Shown here piece after piece: positions 23,798-31,891 of a DNA stretch of 50,535 nt; position 1 is the first letter of the stretch; each line of letters starts with the position of its first letter. The translations under genes were made by a program, and so were the position numbers. This DNA comes from Pseudomonadota bacterium (lineage in GTDB: Bacteria; Pseudomonadota; Alphaproteobacteria; Rhizobiales; Beijerinckiaceae): the NCBI GenBank assembly GCA_023423995.1, contig JAFAEL010000160.1, positions 1 through 50,535 of the forward strand. The letters are read 5' to 3'. The notes under the pieces were generated by a model, which saw only the letters and a list, made by a program, of their open reading frames with translations, was not told the DNA's origin and made no database searches.

Positions 23798-24534
23798 TGA
23801 GCGGACAGCAAGACGAGCGCCTCCTCGTCCACGCCTATCTGGATGGCGAGCTGACGACGACGGATGCGCTCGCGATCGAGCGAAGGATGCGGGACGATCC
23901 GGTCCTCGCCGCGGAACGGCATCGGGTCGAGGCGCTGCGGGACGTGCTGCGGACCCATCTGCCGCCGCCGCAGGTTTCCGACGCCCTGGTGCGCCGGGTC
24001 AGGGCTCGCCAGGGCAGGCGGAAGGGGGCGTCCATTCCCTGGCAGGCCATGGCGGCCTCGCTTCTGCTCGGCGCAGTCGGGGCGAGTGGCGCAACCTGGG
24101 CATTGCTGGAGGGATCCGCACGCGAGGACCCGACCGACAGCGTCCTGAGCAGCCATATCCGCAGCCTGATGGCGTCGCAGCCGACGGACGTGACCTCATC
24201 CGACCGGCACACCGTGAAGCCGTGGTTCAATGGGCGTATCCCGCAAGCCCCCCGGGTCGTGGACCTGAGCGCCGCGGGCTTTCCCCTCGCCGGCGCCCGC
24301 ATCGACGTGGTGAAGCGCGTTCCGGCGCCGACATTGGTCTACTGCCGGCGCCAGCACGTCATCAGCGTGACCGCGGTTCCCGCCGCCGAGGGAGATGCGT
24401 CCTCCTCGCCGGCCACCGTCGACGGGTACAACGTCGTCTCGTGGCGGGACGGCGACGTCGCCTACTGGGCCGTTTCGGACCTGAACATGGCCGAGCTGAA
24501 GGAATTCGTTGCCGCATTCCGGAAGGTCTCGTAA
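23794..24534 (+). CDS. Anti-sigma factor, membrane-anchored
   Basis: This 246-aa protein starts with a cytoplasmic anti-sigma domain (HAYLDGELTTTDALAIERRM). It has one transmembrane helix at about residues 84-106 (AMAASLLLGAVGASGATWALL) and a periplasmic part with FNGRIPQAPRVVDLSAAGFPLAGARID, which resembles the C-terminal domain of many predicted transmembrane anti-sigma factors. The zinc motif HxxxCxxC is absent, so redox sensing by that route is unlikely. It overlaps the sigma gene and should hold that sigma factor at the membrane until a signal reaches the periplasmic domain. Confidence 0.88.
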   Translation: MMSGQQDERLLVHAYLDGELTTTDALAIERRMRDDPVLAAERHRVEALRDVLRTHLPPPQVSDALVRRVRARQGRRKGASIPWQAMAASLLLGAVGASGATWALLEGSAREDPTDSVLSSHIRSLMASQPTDVTSSDRHTVKPWFNGRIPQAPRVVDLSAAGFPLAGARIDVVKRVPAPTLVYCRRQHVISVTAVPAAEGDASSSPATVDGYNVVSWRDGDVAYWAVSDLNMAELKEFVAAFRKVS

Positions 24535-24568
24535 CGGCTCCTACGACGCGAGCGGTTTAGGAGGAGCC

Positions 24569-25066
24569 ATGACGCCCGAAGCCTTCCTCGAAGAGGCTTT
24601 CGCTCTCGCCCGAGAGGCGAAGGCCAGCGAGGGAACTGCCCCGTTCGGGGCCGTCGTGGTCAAGGACGGCGCCATCGTCGGGCGCGGCCTCAATCACGCC
24701 CGGGCGCACTTCGACCCGACCTCACATGGCGAGACGGAGGCGATCCGCGATGCCTGCCGCAACCTCGGCACGCTCGACCTCTCTGGCTGCGACCTCTACG
24801 CCTCCTGCGAGCCCTGCCCGCTCTGCATCGCCACCATGACCATCACGGGCATCGGCTCGCTCACCTACGGAGCCTCGGCGGCTGACGCGCCGGTCACGTT
24901 TGCCACTCTCCCGCCCGGGCTGAAGAGCCGCGTGCCCGTGGACGTGGTTCGCCGCGAGGCCGGGTCGCCGCCGGACGCGCGCTCCATCCCCACCCGCCAG
25001 CTCTCCCGCGATGCCGGCGCGAAGGTGCTGGAGGACTGGGCCAAGGAGGCGGAAGGGCGGAGGTGA
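24569..25066 (+). CDS. Nucleoside/base deaminase (CMP/dCMP deaminase fold)
   Basis: This 165-aa zinc enzyme is of the cytidine deaminase-like fold, tRNA-adenosine/guanine deaminase branch. The zinc ligands are visible: His53 in SHGETEAIRDA and the two Cys of CEPCPLCIATM (about 83 and 86). The catalytic Glu is Glu55. HGE stands in place of the more usual HAE. The ATG at 24569 follows TTAGGAGGAG. The exact substrate (guanine, cytosine or other) cannot be told. It lies 34 bases after the anti-sigma gene on the same strand and may be cotranscribed. Confidence 0.85.
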   Translation: MTPEAFLEEAFALAREAKASEGTAPFGAVVVKDGAIVGRGLNHARAHFDPTSHGETEAIRDACRNLGTLDLSGCDLYASCEPCPLCIATMTITGIGSLTYGASAADAPVTFATLPPGLKSRVPVDVVRREAGSPPDARSIPTRQLSRDAGAKVLEDWAKEAEGRR

Positions 25067-25117
25067 ACTGCCCTGCGTGACAAGCGGAGCGGTCCGGCAG
25101 GCAGCGAGCCGCCTCAC

Positions 25118-25285
25118 CTACCGCCCCCGGCCCTCCCGGGCGGCCCGGATGATCGGCGGGATCGAGAGCAGGATCCCGCTCACCAGCACGCCGATGGCGA
25201 GCATGAAGCGCGGATCGACCGCCGCCCTCACCTGGACCTTGTCGCCGAGCCTCGCCTCGAGCGCTGCGCCATGTGTCATCTGCAT
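25118..25285 (-). CDS. Very small membrane protein, unknown function
   Basis: On the minus strand a 55-codon frame runs from the ATG at 25285. It has a soluble N-terminal part, then one transmembrane helix FMLAIGVLVSGILLSIPPII, and ends in basic RAAREGRGR. The membrane helix with positive flanks looks real. There is no clear ribosome site before the ATG, and the alternative is the Met at residue 3. It lies alone between the deaminase and a small hypothetical gene. Confidence 0.4.
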   Translation of the reverse strand: MQMTHGAALEARLGDKVQVRAAVDPRFMLAIGVLVSGILLSIPPIIRAAREGRGR

Positions 25286-25525
25286 GGACGTAAGAGATGA
25301 ATGGGCGCCGAATGGTTCCGCGCCTGCTCACTCCTGAGCGCCGCCGCGGATAGCGGATGAGCGCGGTATCCAGCGCCCGAATCCTATGCGGCCGGTAGCG
25401 ATCTGGCGGCTGCGCAGCGGCCGGGTAACCGTGAACGAACTTTCCCAACTTAGGAGGAACATTGCTCGCGGAACCTACGTTCCCGGATGCGCGGCCAGGC
25501 CGAACATGGCCGGAGAGAGCAAAGG
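25286..25525. other. Intergenic stretch, no gene seen
   Basis: These 240 bases lie between the tiny membrane frame on the minus strand and the small hypothetical gene on the plus strand. A moderately AT-rich patch (GTGAACGAACTTTCCCAACT at 25430-25449, then a GGAGG) could be the promoter of the small plus-strand gene. No repeat or terminator is visible. Confidence 0.4.
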
Positions 25526-25795
25526 ATGAAGCAACAACAAGCACAGGCGTACACCGCATCGGGGCCGCTCAGCGAAAGGGACATCGAGGCCGTCGCGATG
25601 CAAAACTTCGAGGCGAGAAACACCCGGCGCGATCGCGCCTGGAGCAGGACGCAGGGCGACGGTTGCCCCCCTGCCCTCCCGCTGTCCGAACGTGAGCGGT
25701 TGGAGTTCATCGAATACGCCCGGCACCAGCTCGAGAGTGAGGCTCGGCGATGGCCGAGCCCCTCCGGACCGCCCCAGAGCCAGGCGGTGCTCTGA
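25526..25795 (+). CDS. Small hypothetical protein, unknown function
   Basis: This 89-aa frame starts with a Gln-rich MKQQQAQAYTASGPLSERD and contains IEAVAMQNFEARNTRRDRAW and a helical ERERLEFIEYARHQLESEARR. It is soluble, charged and without a named family. AAAGG lies just upstream of the ATG, closer than ideal. A longer version starting at 25487 would add basic residues. It is followed by two hairpins without T-runs. Confidence 0.5.
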   Translation: MKQQQAQAYTASGPLSERDIEAVAMQNFEARNTRRDRAWSRTQGDGCPPALPLSERERLEFIEYARHQLESEARRWPSPSGPPQSQAVL

Positions 25796-25857
25796 AGGAG
25801 CAAGAGCGCCGGGCTGCTCCTCATGACAGGCGTTCCAAAGGCCGGCTGAGCATGCGG

Positions 25858-25883
25858 CGGCGCCGGGGTTGGCTCCGGCGCCG
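25858..25883 (+). terminator. GC-rich hairpin, possible terminator
   Basis: CGGCGCCGG and CCGGCGCCG form a perfect 9-bp stem with an 8-base loop, between the small hypothetical gene and the ABC binding-protein gene. There is no T-run, so this remains a candidate. Confidence 0.4.
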
Positions 25884-25972
25884 AGCGCTGCCCCCTCACC
25901 TCGCGCTGCTTGTGCCCGAATAGCTCGGCGCCTACCCTCCGATTCAACAAGACGAGTTACGGAGGACGCTCA

Positions 25973-27187
25973 ATGCTCATCAATCGCCGGGCCCTGCTTG
26001 CGAGTTCTGCCGCCATCCCCCTAGTCAGGCCGGCATGGGCCCAGGTTCCGACGATCAAGCTCGGCGTCCTGAACGACCAATCCGGTGTCTATAGCGACGA
26101 TACCGGCATGACGTCCGTCGCCTGCGTCCGGCAGGCGGTCGAGGACTTCAAGGCCGACGGGTTCCAGGTCGAGGTGATCTATGCCGATCACCAGAACAAG
26201 CCGGATATCGGGTCCAACATCGTCCGCCAGTGGCTCGACCGTGAAGGCGTGGATGCGGTGGTCGACGTGCCGACGAGCTCCGTGGCGCTCGCCGTCAACC
26301 AGATCTGCCGCGAGAAGAACAAGGTGCATCTCAATTCCGGTGCCGCGACCACGGACCTGACCGGAGCCCAATGCACGCCCAACACTGTGCACTGGACCTA
26401 CGACACCTACATGCTGTCGAAGAGCACCGGCGGGGCTGTCGTGAAGTCCGGCGGCGACAGCTGGTACTTCATCACGGCCGACTACGCCTTCGGCCAGCAG
26501 CTCCAGCGCGACACCGCGAAGGTGGTGCAGGCGGCGGGCGGCAAGGTGCTCGGCAGCGCCTCATATCCGTTCCCGGGCACCAGCGACTTCTCGTCATTCC
26601 TGCTCCAGGCGCAGGCCTCGGGCGCAAAGGTGCAGGGGCTGGCCAATTCAGGCGCCGACACCATCAACTGCATCAAGCAGGCGAACGAGTTCGGCCTGAC
26701 CCCGACGATGAAGATCGCCGCGCTCCTGTTCTACAACAGCAACGTCCACGCGCTCGGACAGGAGATGTCCCGCGGCATGGTGATGACCGAGAGCTTCTAC
26801 TGGGATCTCAACGACCGGACCCGCGCCTTTACGAAGCGGCTCATGTCCACGCAGAAGCCGAAGCAGTATCCCAACATGGTCCAGGCCGGCTGCTATGGCG
26901 TGACGCTGCACTACCTGAAGGCCGTCGCAAGCCTCGGCGCGGCAGCCGCGAAGGCCGACGGGCGTGCGGCGGTCGCCCGCATGAAGGATCTGCCGACCGA
27001 CGACGACGCCTTCGGGGCGGGCCGGGTCCGCGTCGACGGACGCACGCTACACCCGTCCTACCTGCTCGAGGCGAAGGCGCCGGGCCAGAACAAGGGCGAG
27101 TGGGATCTGCTGAACGTGGTCGCGACGACCCCCGGCGAGGAGGCTTTCCGTCCCGAGAGCGAGGGCGGCTGCTCGCTGGTGAAATAA
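25973..27187 (+). CDS. ABC transporter substrate-binding protein, branched-chain amino acid type
   Basis: This 404-aa exported protein has a signal peptide MLINRRALLASSAAIPLVRPAWAQ, with two Arg near the start. The periplasmic binding fold type I follows: IKLGVLNDQSGVYSDDTGM, ADHQNKPDIGSNIVRQWLD and FITADYAFGQQLQRDTAKVV. These are LivK/urea-type strings. The ATG at 25973 has GGAGG 9 bases upstream. No permease or ATPase gene is adjacent, so it is an orphan binding protein; the ligand could be an amino acid, an amide or an aromatic acid. A shared hairpin separates it from the convergent cyclase gene. Confidence 0.88.
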   Translation: MLINRRALLASSAAIPLVRPAWAQVPTIKLGVLNDQSGVYSDDTGMTSVACVRQAVEDFKADGFQVEVIYADHQNKPDIGSNIVRQWLDREGVDAVVDVPTSSVALAVNQICREKNKVHLNSGAATTDLTGAQCTPNTVHWTYDTYMLSKSTGGAVVKSGGDSWYFITADYAFGQQLQRDTAKVVQAAGGKVLGSASYPFPGTSDFSSFLLQAQASGAKVQGLANSGADTINCIKQANEFGLTPTMKIAALLFYNSNVHALGQEMSRGMVMTESFYWDLNDRTRAFTKRLMSTQKPKQYPNMVQAGCYGVTLHYLKAVASLGAAAAKADGRAAVARMKDLPTDDDAFGAGRVRVDGRTLHPSYLLEAKAPGQNKGEWDLLNVVATTPGEEAFRPESEGGCSLVK

Positions 27188-27242
27188 AGGCAGGGGCTGG
27201 AGGGCGGCGCATCTAACCGCCGGCGCCCCCTCATGAAGCCAA

Positions 27243-27274
27243 CGCCCGATTCGAGGTCTGCCTCGAAACGGGCG
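27243..27274. terminator. Hairpin between convergent genes, likely bidirectional terminator
   Basis: CGCCCG-A-TTCGAGG pairs with CCTCGAA-A-CGGGCG around a TCTG loop, with one A-A mismatch, giving 13 pairs. It lies midway between two convergent stops. No long T-run is present on either side. Confidence 0.6.
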
Positions 27275-27297
27275 CTGCCCTTGCCCTTACCTGCCGC

Positions 27298-28344
27298 CTA
27301 TCGCAGCGCAAGCGGCCGGAGCGCCGTACCTGCGACGGTGCCCCGGATCGCGTTCGTGGTCGCCACATAGGCGAATTCGTACACGCGATCTGCGGCGAGC
27401 CGTTCCAGGTTGTGGAACTCCATGATGTGCACGCCCTGCTGCATCAGCAGGTAGACGTGGACCGGGTTGAAGCTGCCGCCGACGGCCTGCGAATCCGCCG
27501 GCTTCGGGGGCACGTATTCGAGGCCGGACGTATCGGAGCCGAGCGCGAGCGCACCCTTTTCCTCGACGAGCCATTTGGCGGCCGTGAGCCCGATGCCGGA
27601 GGAATCGTGCTGCGCCAGCTTGGCGTGGTCCTTGCCGTTCTCGCCCCAGTAGCGGGCGGTCCCGGTGCGGATCAGCACGATCGTGCCGGGCGTCACGTCG
27701 ACGTTCTGGGCCCGGAGCGCGCCCTCTATGTCCTCGCGGGTGATCTCGTAGCCGGATGGCAGGGCATCCACGTTCTTCAAGCCCGCCACGTCGACCATCA
27801 CGCCGCGCGCAACGATCGGGGGGATCGTGGTGACGTCGGCCTTGCGGAGGCCGAAATCCCCGCCCCATTCGCTGGCCTTGAAGCCGTTGTAGAATTCGTT
27901 GTTGGGGCCGTGGGTTATGTGGCCGAGACCGTCGATCTGCGTGGCGACGTTGTCGCTCATGAAGATCGCGTTCGAATGCCAAGCCGTGCCGCCGGCATTT
28001 CCGCCCTGCGGAGTGGTGAATTCGAGATCCTTCTGCGTCATCACCCCGGCAGGCGAACGGAAGGAGATGATCTCGCCCGGTGAATGGCCCGGCCACTTGT
28101 AGGAGTTGCGGTCATAGGGCAGGCCGAGATCGTAGGCCTTGCCTTGGGTCACGAGCTTCAGCGCAGCGAGCCGAGACTGATCGGTCATCTCGTTCAGGTT
28201 GCCGACCTCGTCCTCCGCGCCCCACACCCAGCCCCATCCCTTGCCCTTGGTCCACCGCTTCATGCCCGCGTCCTGCGCAGCCGCTCCTCCAATCGCCAAC
28301 GCGAGCGCGCCTGCAGCGAGCAATACTTGGCCGAAGATCCGCAT
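27298..28344 (-). CDS. Exported cyclase-family (kynurenine formamidase-like) hydrolase
   Basis: This 348-aa protein has a signal peptide (MRIFGQVLLAAGALALAIGGAAAQ) and a putative cyclase domain (PF04199). DGLGHITHG supplies the metal-binding histidine block of the family (HxxxDxxxH-like layout), and VDVAGLKNVDALPSGYEIT is another conserved stretch. Relatives hydrolyse N-formyl or cyclic amide bonds. The signal peptide puts it in the periplasm, so the classical kynurenine role is unlikely. GGGAGG precedes the ATG at 28344. It converges with the orphan binding-protein gene, and a functional link is possible. Confidence 0.82.
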   Translation of the reverse strand: MRIFGQVLLAAGALALAIGGAAAQDAGMKRWTKGKGWGWVWGAEDEVGNLNEMTDQSRLAALKLVTQGKAYDLGLPYDRNSYKWPGHSPGEIISFRSPAGVMTQKDLEFTTPQGGNAGGTAWHSNAIFMSDNVATQIDGLGHITHGPNNEFYNGFKASEWGGDFGLRKADVTTIPPIVARGVMVDVAGLKNVDALPSGYEITREDIEGALRAQNVDVTPGTIVLIRTGTARYWGENGKDHAKLAQHDSSGIGLTAAKWLVEEKGALALGSDTSGLEYVPPKPADSQAVGGSFNPVHVYLLMQQGVHIMEFHNLERLAADRVYEFAYVATTNAIRGTVAGTALRPLALR

Positions 28345-28684
28345 TTCTTCCCTCCCCAAGTGCTATGCCAGTGTTCACCACCTAGCCGCAAATCTTCGCG
28401 CAAGGGGCAGGGCCGGACAAGGAGCGTCGGCTCTGCGGATTGCTTGACGGCGCGGCCACGCGAAGGCCCGCCCGCATCCTGAAGAACTGGAGCGGGCGCG
28501 GAGGATCATGCCGAGGCCGCACATGGCTGGCCGCGACATCTCCTCGGCCGGCCGTGCCGATGAATTCACATGCGCGCATCCGCCGACGGAGCGGAGCTTC
28601 GCTTCTACCCCCGTGAAAGACGGCATCCTGCGATGCTCACGCCGCTATCGGAGCGCTGGGCGGCTGCCGCGCCCTGCCGCGGCG
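28345..28684. other. Intergenic stretch, no gene seen
   Basis: These 340 bases lie between the start of the cyclase gene and the end of the GNAT gene, both on the minus strand. An 83-codon frame on the minus strand shows no domain, no membrane helix and no ribosome site. The cyclase promoter should lie in the part near 28360-28450. No hairpin of note. Confidence 0.5.
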
Positions 28685-29389
28685 TCAGTACATGCCGGCG
28701 GGACGGGTTTCGTCCGCCCGGAGGTCCCGGAAACGGCGCAGCCGGACGAGCCCGAAGACGAGCCGGCGCTCCTCCCGCATCAGATAGGGCTCGAATCCAG
28801 CCTTGCGGCAGCCGCGCAGGGACGGGATGTTCGTGCTCTCGACGAAGGTGATGACGTGACGGCAGCCGAGATCCGCGGCCCTGAGCGCGATCCGCGCCAT
28901 CGCGGCAGACATGATGCCCCGGCCGCGATAGGCCGGGGGCGTGTAGGCATTCTCGAGAAGGGCCTCGCCCGGCTGAAGCCGGGGGAACCACGCCTTTGGA
29001 AACAGCCTCTGGATCGTGTCGTTGTCGGCCTCCGTCATCAGCCATTGGAAGTAGCACGGCACGTTCTTGTCCCGGTCGATCGCGACGAAGCAGGTGCCGA
29101 GACGCTCGTCCATGAAACCGCGCCGGGTGTTCACCTCGACCCTGTCCTTGCGGCTCAGCGCCGACAGATCGGATGGTACGAGATGGGCCATGTCCTCCGA
29201 CGACGCGGGCCGGACCGTGATCGGAGTCTTCGCCTCGAACTCGGCCAGCGGGAGGTCCAGATCCCGGCGCAGGCCGTAGGTAGCGCGGTTCTCGACGATT
29301 AGGCCCGCGCAGCGCCGGGCGAACTCGGCATAACGCCTGTTCGCAACCAGCTCTGCCGCAACCTGCACGGAATTCGGAACTGACAGCAT
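28685..29389 (-). CDS. GNAT-family N-acetyltransferase
   Basis: This 234-aa cytoplasmic protein carries the acetyl-CoA-binding motif AYRGRGIMSAAMARIAL (Arg/Gln-x-x-Gly-x-Gly type) and the following motif B-like region with FVESTNIPSLRGCRKAGFEPY. The N-terminal 60 residues are helical and lack a known domain. The ATG at 29389 has GGAGGAAG upstream. A longer start would add 22 residues without support. Its substrate is unknown. No operon partner is visible. Confidence 0.8.
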   Translation of the reverse strand: MLSVPNSVQVAAELVANRRYAEFARRCAGLIVENRATYGLRRDLDLPLAEFEAKTPITVRPASSEDMAHLVPSDLSALSRKDRVEVNTRRGFMDERLGTCFVAIDRDKNVPCYFQWLMTEADNDTIQRLFPKAWFPRLQPGEALLENAYTPPAYRGRGIMSAAMARIALRAADLGCRHVITFVESTNIPSLRGCRKAGFEPYLMREERRLVFGLVRLRRFRDLRADETRPAGMY

Positions 29390-29691
29390 CGTCTTCCTCC
29401 CGTTGTCGTTCCTCCCGTTCGCGACCGCGGCTCGCGTCGTATAGTGGCCGATCACGAGCTGCGCGGGATCAGCGCTCGCTCAGCACCCCGCGCGGCCTCG
29501 GACGGAGCAACATAGCGCGCGCCCGGGCCCCGGGCTGGGCTATTCCGGGTGACTGCCCTTGGCAGGAGGGAGCACCGCGCGCTCTTCGGCGCGAGGCGGG
29601 CTCCAATCCTGCCCCGGCCCGCCGCAGGACGTAGCCCGTCCGGGGATCGTCCCGGCGTACTCCGTGTGCGATGCCGCCGGCCGCAGCCAGC
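29390..29691. other. Intergenic stretch, no gene seen
   Basis: These 302 bases lie between the GNAT start and the end of the LuxR-type regulator gene. A minus-strand frame at 29469-29726 overlaps the regulator's end and has no recognisable content. No repeat or terminator with a T-run is visible. Confidence 0.45.
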
Positions 29692-30270
29692 TCAGGGGAG
29701 GATCGTGAGGCGCCCGAGGAGCGCAACGAGCTCGCCCTGCCGGTTCGTCATCGTCTTCTCGAAGACCGAGGCGAGCTGTTTGCGGATCGTACTGAGCTTG
29801 ACGCCGCTGAGCTCGGCAATCTCCTCGAGGCTCCTGCCACGCGCGAGCTGGTGGGCCACCCTGGCCTCGGCCGGGCTGAGGTCGAACAGATTCTTCAGAA
29901 CTTCCCCGCTCGGAGCCGCCTTGTAATCCAGGTTGATCAGGACCAGGACCGTGTGCGCGCCGGTGGGTGGCGGCGGCGAGATCGGCATCGCGTGGACTAC
30001 CACCCCTCGTGCATCGGGGGTGTCGCCGGGGATGACTGCCCAGCTCTCGTCGTTCATGCGGAACCGCTTCGAGCCGGACGAGCGCAGCATCACCTTGGTG
30101 GCCTCGCGGATCTGCTCCAGACGACCGTCATCCGACAGAGGCGGCTCATATCGCCTGAGGATCGTCATCGCCGCTGCATTTGCGAGCAGCACATGCCCCG
30201 CCGTGTCGACAACTATCCCGCCAAAGCCCACCCGATCGAGTGCGTCCAACAGGACCGTTCCGTAGGGCAA
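29692..30270 (-). CDS. LuxR-family transcription regulator with a PAS-like N-terminal part
   Basis: This 192-aa protein has a PAS-like start (residues about 10-60, FGGIVVDTAGHVLLANAAAM) and a C-terminal LuxR-type helix-turn-helix at about 130-185 (LSPAEARVAHQLARGRSLEEIAE then VKLSTIRKQLASVFEKT). It begins with TTG at 30270, and GAGGAGG lies 9 bases upstream, which supports that rare start. There is no receiver domain. It is divergent from a Bug-type binding-protein gene across a 318-base AT-rich region that holds palindromes, so it may regulate that gene. Confidence 0.82.
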   Translation of the reverse strand: MPYGTVLLDALDRVGFGGIVVDTAGHVLLANAAAMTILRRYEPPLSDDGRLEQIREATKVMLRSSGSKRFRMNDESWAVIPGDTPDARGVVVHAMPISPPPPTGAHTVLVLINLDYKAAPSGEVLKNLFDLSPAEARVAHQLARGRSLEEIAELSGVKLSTIRKQLASVFEKTMTNRQGELVALLGRLTILP

Positions 30271-30588
30271 ACGCAGACGTCCTCCTCGTCAACATTCTGC
30301 AAATACGGCACGAAATTGATAAAAGTCAACGATTGTGAGTATCACAGAATAGACGTAGGTAAACACGTTACATAGAGATCAGTGTTCGCCTTTCCGTATA
30401 CCGGCGTCCACATTCCGGCTCGCCCCGGCGATGAAGCTGCGCCGGTGAGGCGGGCAGCCGCCAGACCGCCGGCCAGGGCAGGTGGACTCGACGAAGGGCT
30501 GAGCGCGCCGCCTCGCAATTCCGGCAATCTTCCGCATAGGATGCCCGGCATGCGGCCACGCAGAGGGCCGCCCCAGGGAGGATCTCGA
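30271..30588. promoter_or_regulatory. AT-rich divergent promoter region between the LuxR-type regulator and the Bug-type gene
   Basis: The region holds a 13-bp perfect palindrome TGTGA-GTA-TCACA (30334-30346) and a second short repeat GTAA-ACACG-TTAC (30359-30371). It is much richer in A and T than its surroundings between 30285 and 30410. These are candidate operators for the divergent LuxR-type regulator. The half-to-half spacing of the first palindrome is too short for a CRP site. The part from 30410 to 30588 shows nothing further except the ribosome site GGGAGG. Confidence 0.5.
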
Positions 30589-31569
30589 ATGACGTTCAGC
30601 TGGTCACGTCGGTCTGTTCTCGGCGCGGGAGCGGGTGCTGCCGTAGCGCTCGGCGGCCGAAGGGCTTCCGCCAGCTCCTATCCGGTCAGGCCGATCCGCT
30701 GGGTCGTCGGTTACCCGCCAGGCGGCACCACGGACGTGCTCGCCCGGCTTGTGGCGGAGCCTCTCGGCAAACGCCTCGGCCAGCAGGTCTATATCGAGAA
30801 CCGTCCCGGTGCCGGCAACAATATCGGGACGGAGTCGGTCGTGAACGCCGATCCCGACGGCTACACGATCCTGCTCGTGAACCCGGCGAACGGCATCAAC
30901 GCGACGCTGTACAAGAAACTGAACTTCACCTTCGTGGACGATATAGCGCCGGTCGCCGGCATAACGCGCTCGCCCAACATCATGGAGGTCACACCCTCCC
31001 TCCCCGTGAAAACGGTCGCGGAGTTCATTGCCTACTGCAAGGAGAACCCGGGCAAGGTGAACATGGCCTCGTCCGGGCTCGGTACCTCGGTGCACATGTC
31101 GGGCGAGCTCTTCAAGTCGATGACCGGCGTGGACATGGTCCACGTGCCCTATCGGGGCGCCGGCCCGGCGCTCATCGACATGATCTCCGGCCAGGCGCAC
31201 GTCCTGTTCGACAACCTCCCGTCGTCGATCGAGCACGTCCGTTCGGGCAAGCTACGCGCCCTCGCGGTGACGACGCTCGAGCCATCGCCGGCTTTGCCCG
31301 GCGTTCCGACCGTCGCGGAAACGGTGCCGGGATATGAGGCTGTGGCCTGGTTCGGCATCGGCGCGCCCAAGAAGACGCCCCCGGAACTGATCGCCCGCCT
31401 CAACAAGGAGGTGAACGAGATCCTCCAGGAGCCAGCGATGGTGAAGAAGCTTGCCGACCTCGGCGGTGCCCCCTGGCTACTCACTCCAGCGCAGTTCGGC
31501 CAGGCAATGCGGGACGAGACGGCGAAGTGGAAGAAGGTGGTCGAGTTCTCCGGCGCGAAGCTCGAATGA
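30589..31569 (+). CDS. Bug-family (TctC) tripartite tricarboxylate-type binding protein
   Basis: This 326-aa exported protein has a twin-arginine signal (SRRSVLGAG) and the Bug/TctC fold. The family strings are YPVRPIRWVVGYPPGGTTD, RPGAGNNIGTESV, and PYRGAGPALIDMISGQ, followed by DNLPSSIEHVRSGKLRALAV. The ATG at 30589 follows GGGAGG. No TctA or TctB membrane gene lies nearby, which is common for Bug proteins. Ligands of the family are carboxylates; the specific one is unknown. The divergent LuxR-type gene may control it. Confidence 0.88.
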   Translation: MTFSWSRRSVLGAGAGAAVALGGRRASASSYPVRPIRWVVGYPPGGTTDVLARLVAEPLGKRLGQQVYIENRPGAGNNIGTESVVNADPDGYTILLVNPANGINATLYKKLNFTFVDDIAPVAGITRSPNIMEVTPSLPVKTVAEFIAYCKENPGKVNMASSGLGTSVHMSGELFKSMTGVDMVHVPYRGAGPALIDMISGQAHVLFDNLPSSIEHVRSGKLRALAVTTLEPSPALPGVPTVAETVPGYEAVAWFGIGAPKKTPPELIARLNKEVNEILQEPAMVKKLADLGGAPWLLTPAQFGQAMRDETAKWKKVVEFSGAKLE

Positions 31570-31649
31570 GCGGCGCTGGCCGGAGTCGTCCTGGCCCGTC
31601 CCGTGCGGGCGCGCACAGCCTCCCGCGAGAGCTCCGCTAGGTTATCCGC

Positions 31650-31889
31650 ATGTCAGCGCCCGTCACATACCAGATCGAGAGCGAGCCTCTCGCCTCCCAC
31701 GCCATCCCGGAGCGCCGCCCGGCCTGGGATTACGGCCCACGGCCGGCCGAAATCCGGGCTTGGGCAAGGCGCTGCGAGGAGCGCGCGCTGGAGGGGTTCA
31801 GCGTCGGGCCAGGCTGGCCGGCCGAGATCGTCGCCGAAGCGCTCCTCCTCCTGGCGGAACGCCGCGAGCGGCGCATGAGCCGACGCTAG
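31650..31889 (+). CDS. Small soluble protein, unknown function
   Basis: This 79-aa frame reads MSAPVTYQIESEPLASHAI at the start, then RPAWDYGPRPAEIRAWARRCEE, with a mixed helical tail ending in RRERRMSRR. TAGG lies about 9 bases upstream of the ATG. It looks like a real small gene because charged helices and a plausible start agree, but I recognise no family. It ends two bases before the stop of the convergent histidine kinase gene. Confidence 0.5.
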   Translation: MSAPVTYQIESEPLASHAIPERRPAWDYGPRPAEIRAWARRCEERALEGFSVGPGWPAEIVAEALLLLAERRERRMSRR

Positions 31890-31891
31890 CG

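Noticed and set aside
28375..29726. Minus-strand frames of 83-85 codons at 28375-28626 and 29469-29726
   Set aside because: Arg/Ala/Ser-rich composition typical of chance frames in high-GC DNA, with no ribosome site or recognisable fold.
30334..30346. TGTGA-N3-TCACA as a CRP/FNR-type site
   Set aside because: CRP-type sites need six bases between TGTGA and TCACA. The spacing of three does not fit.
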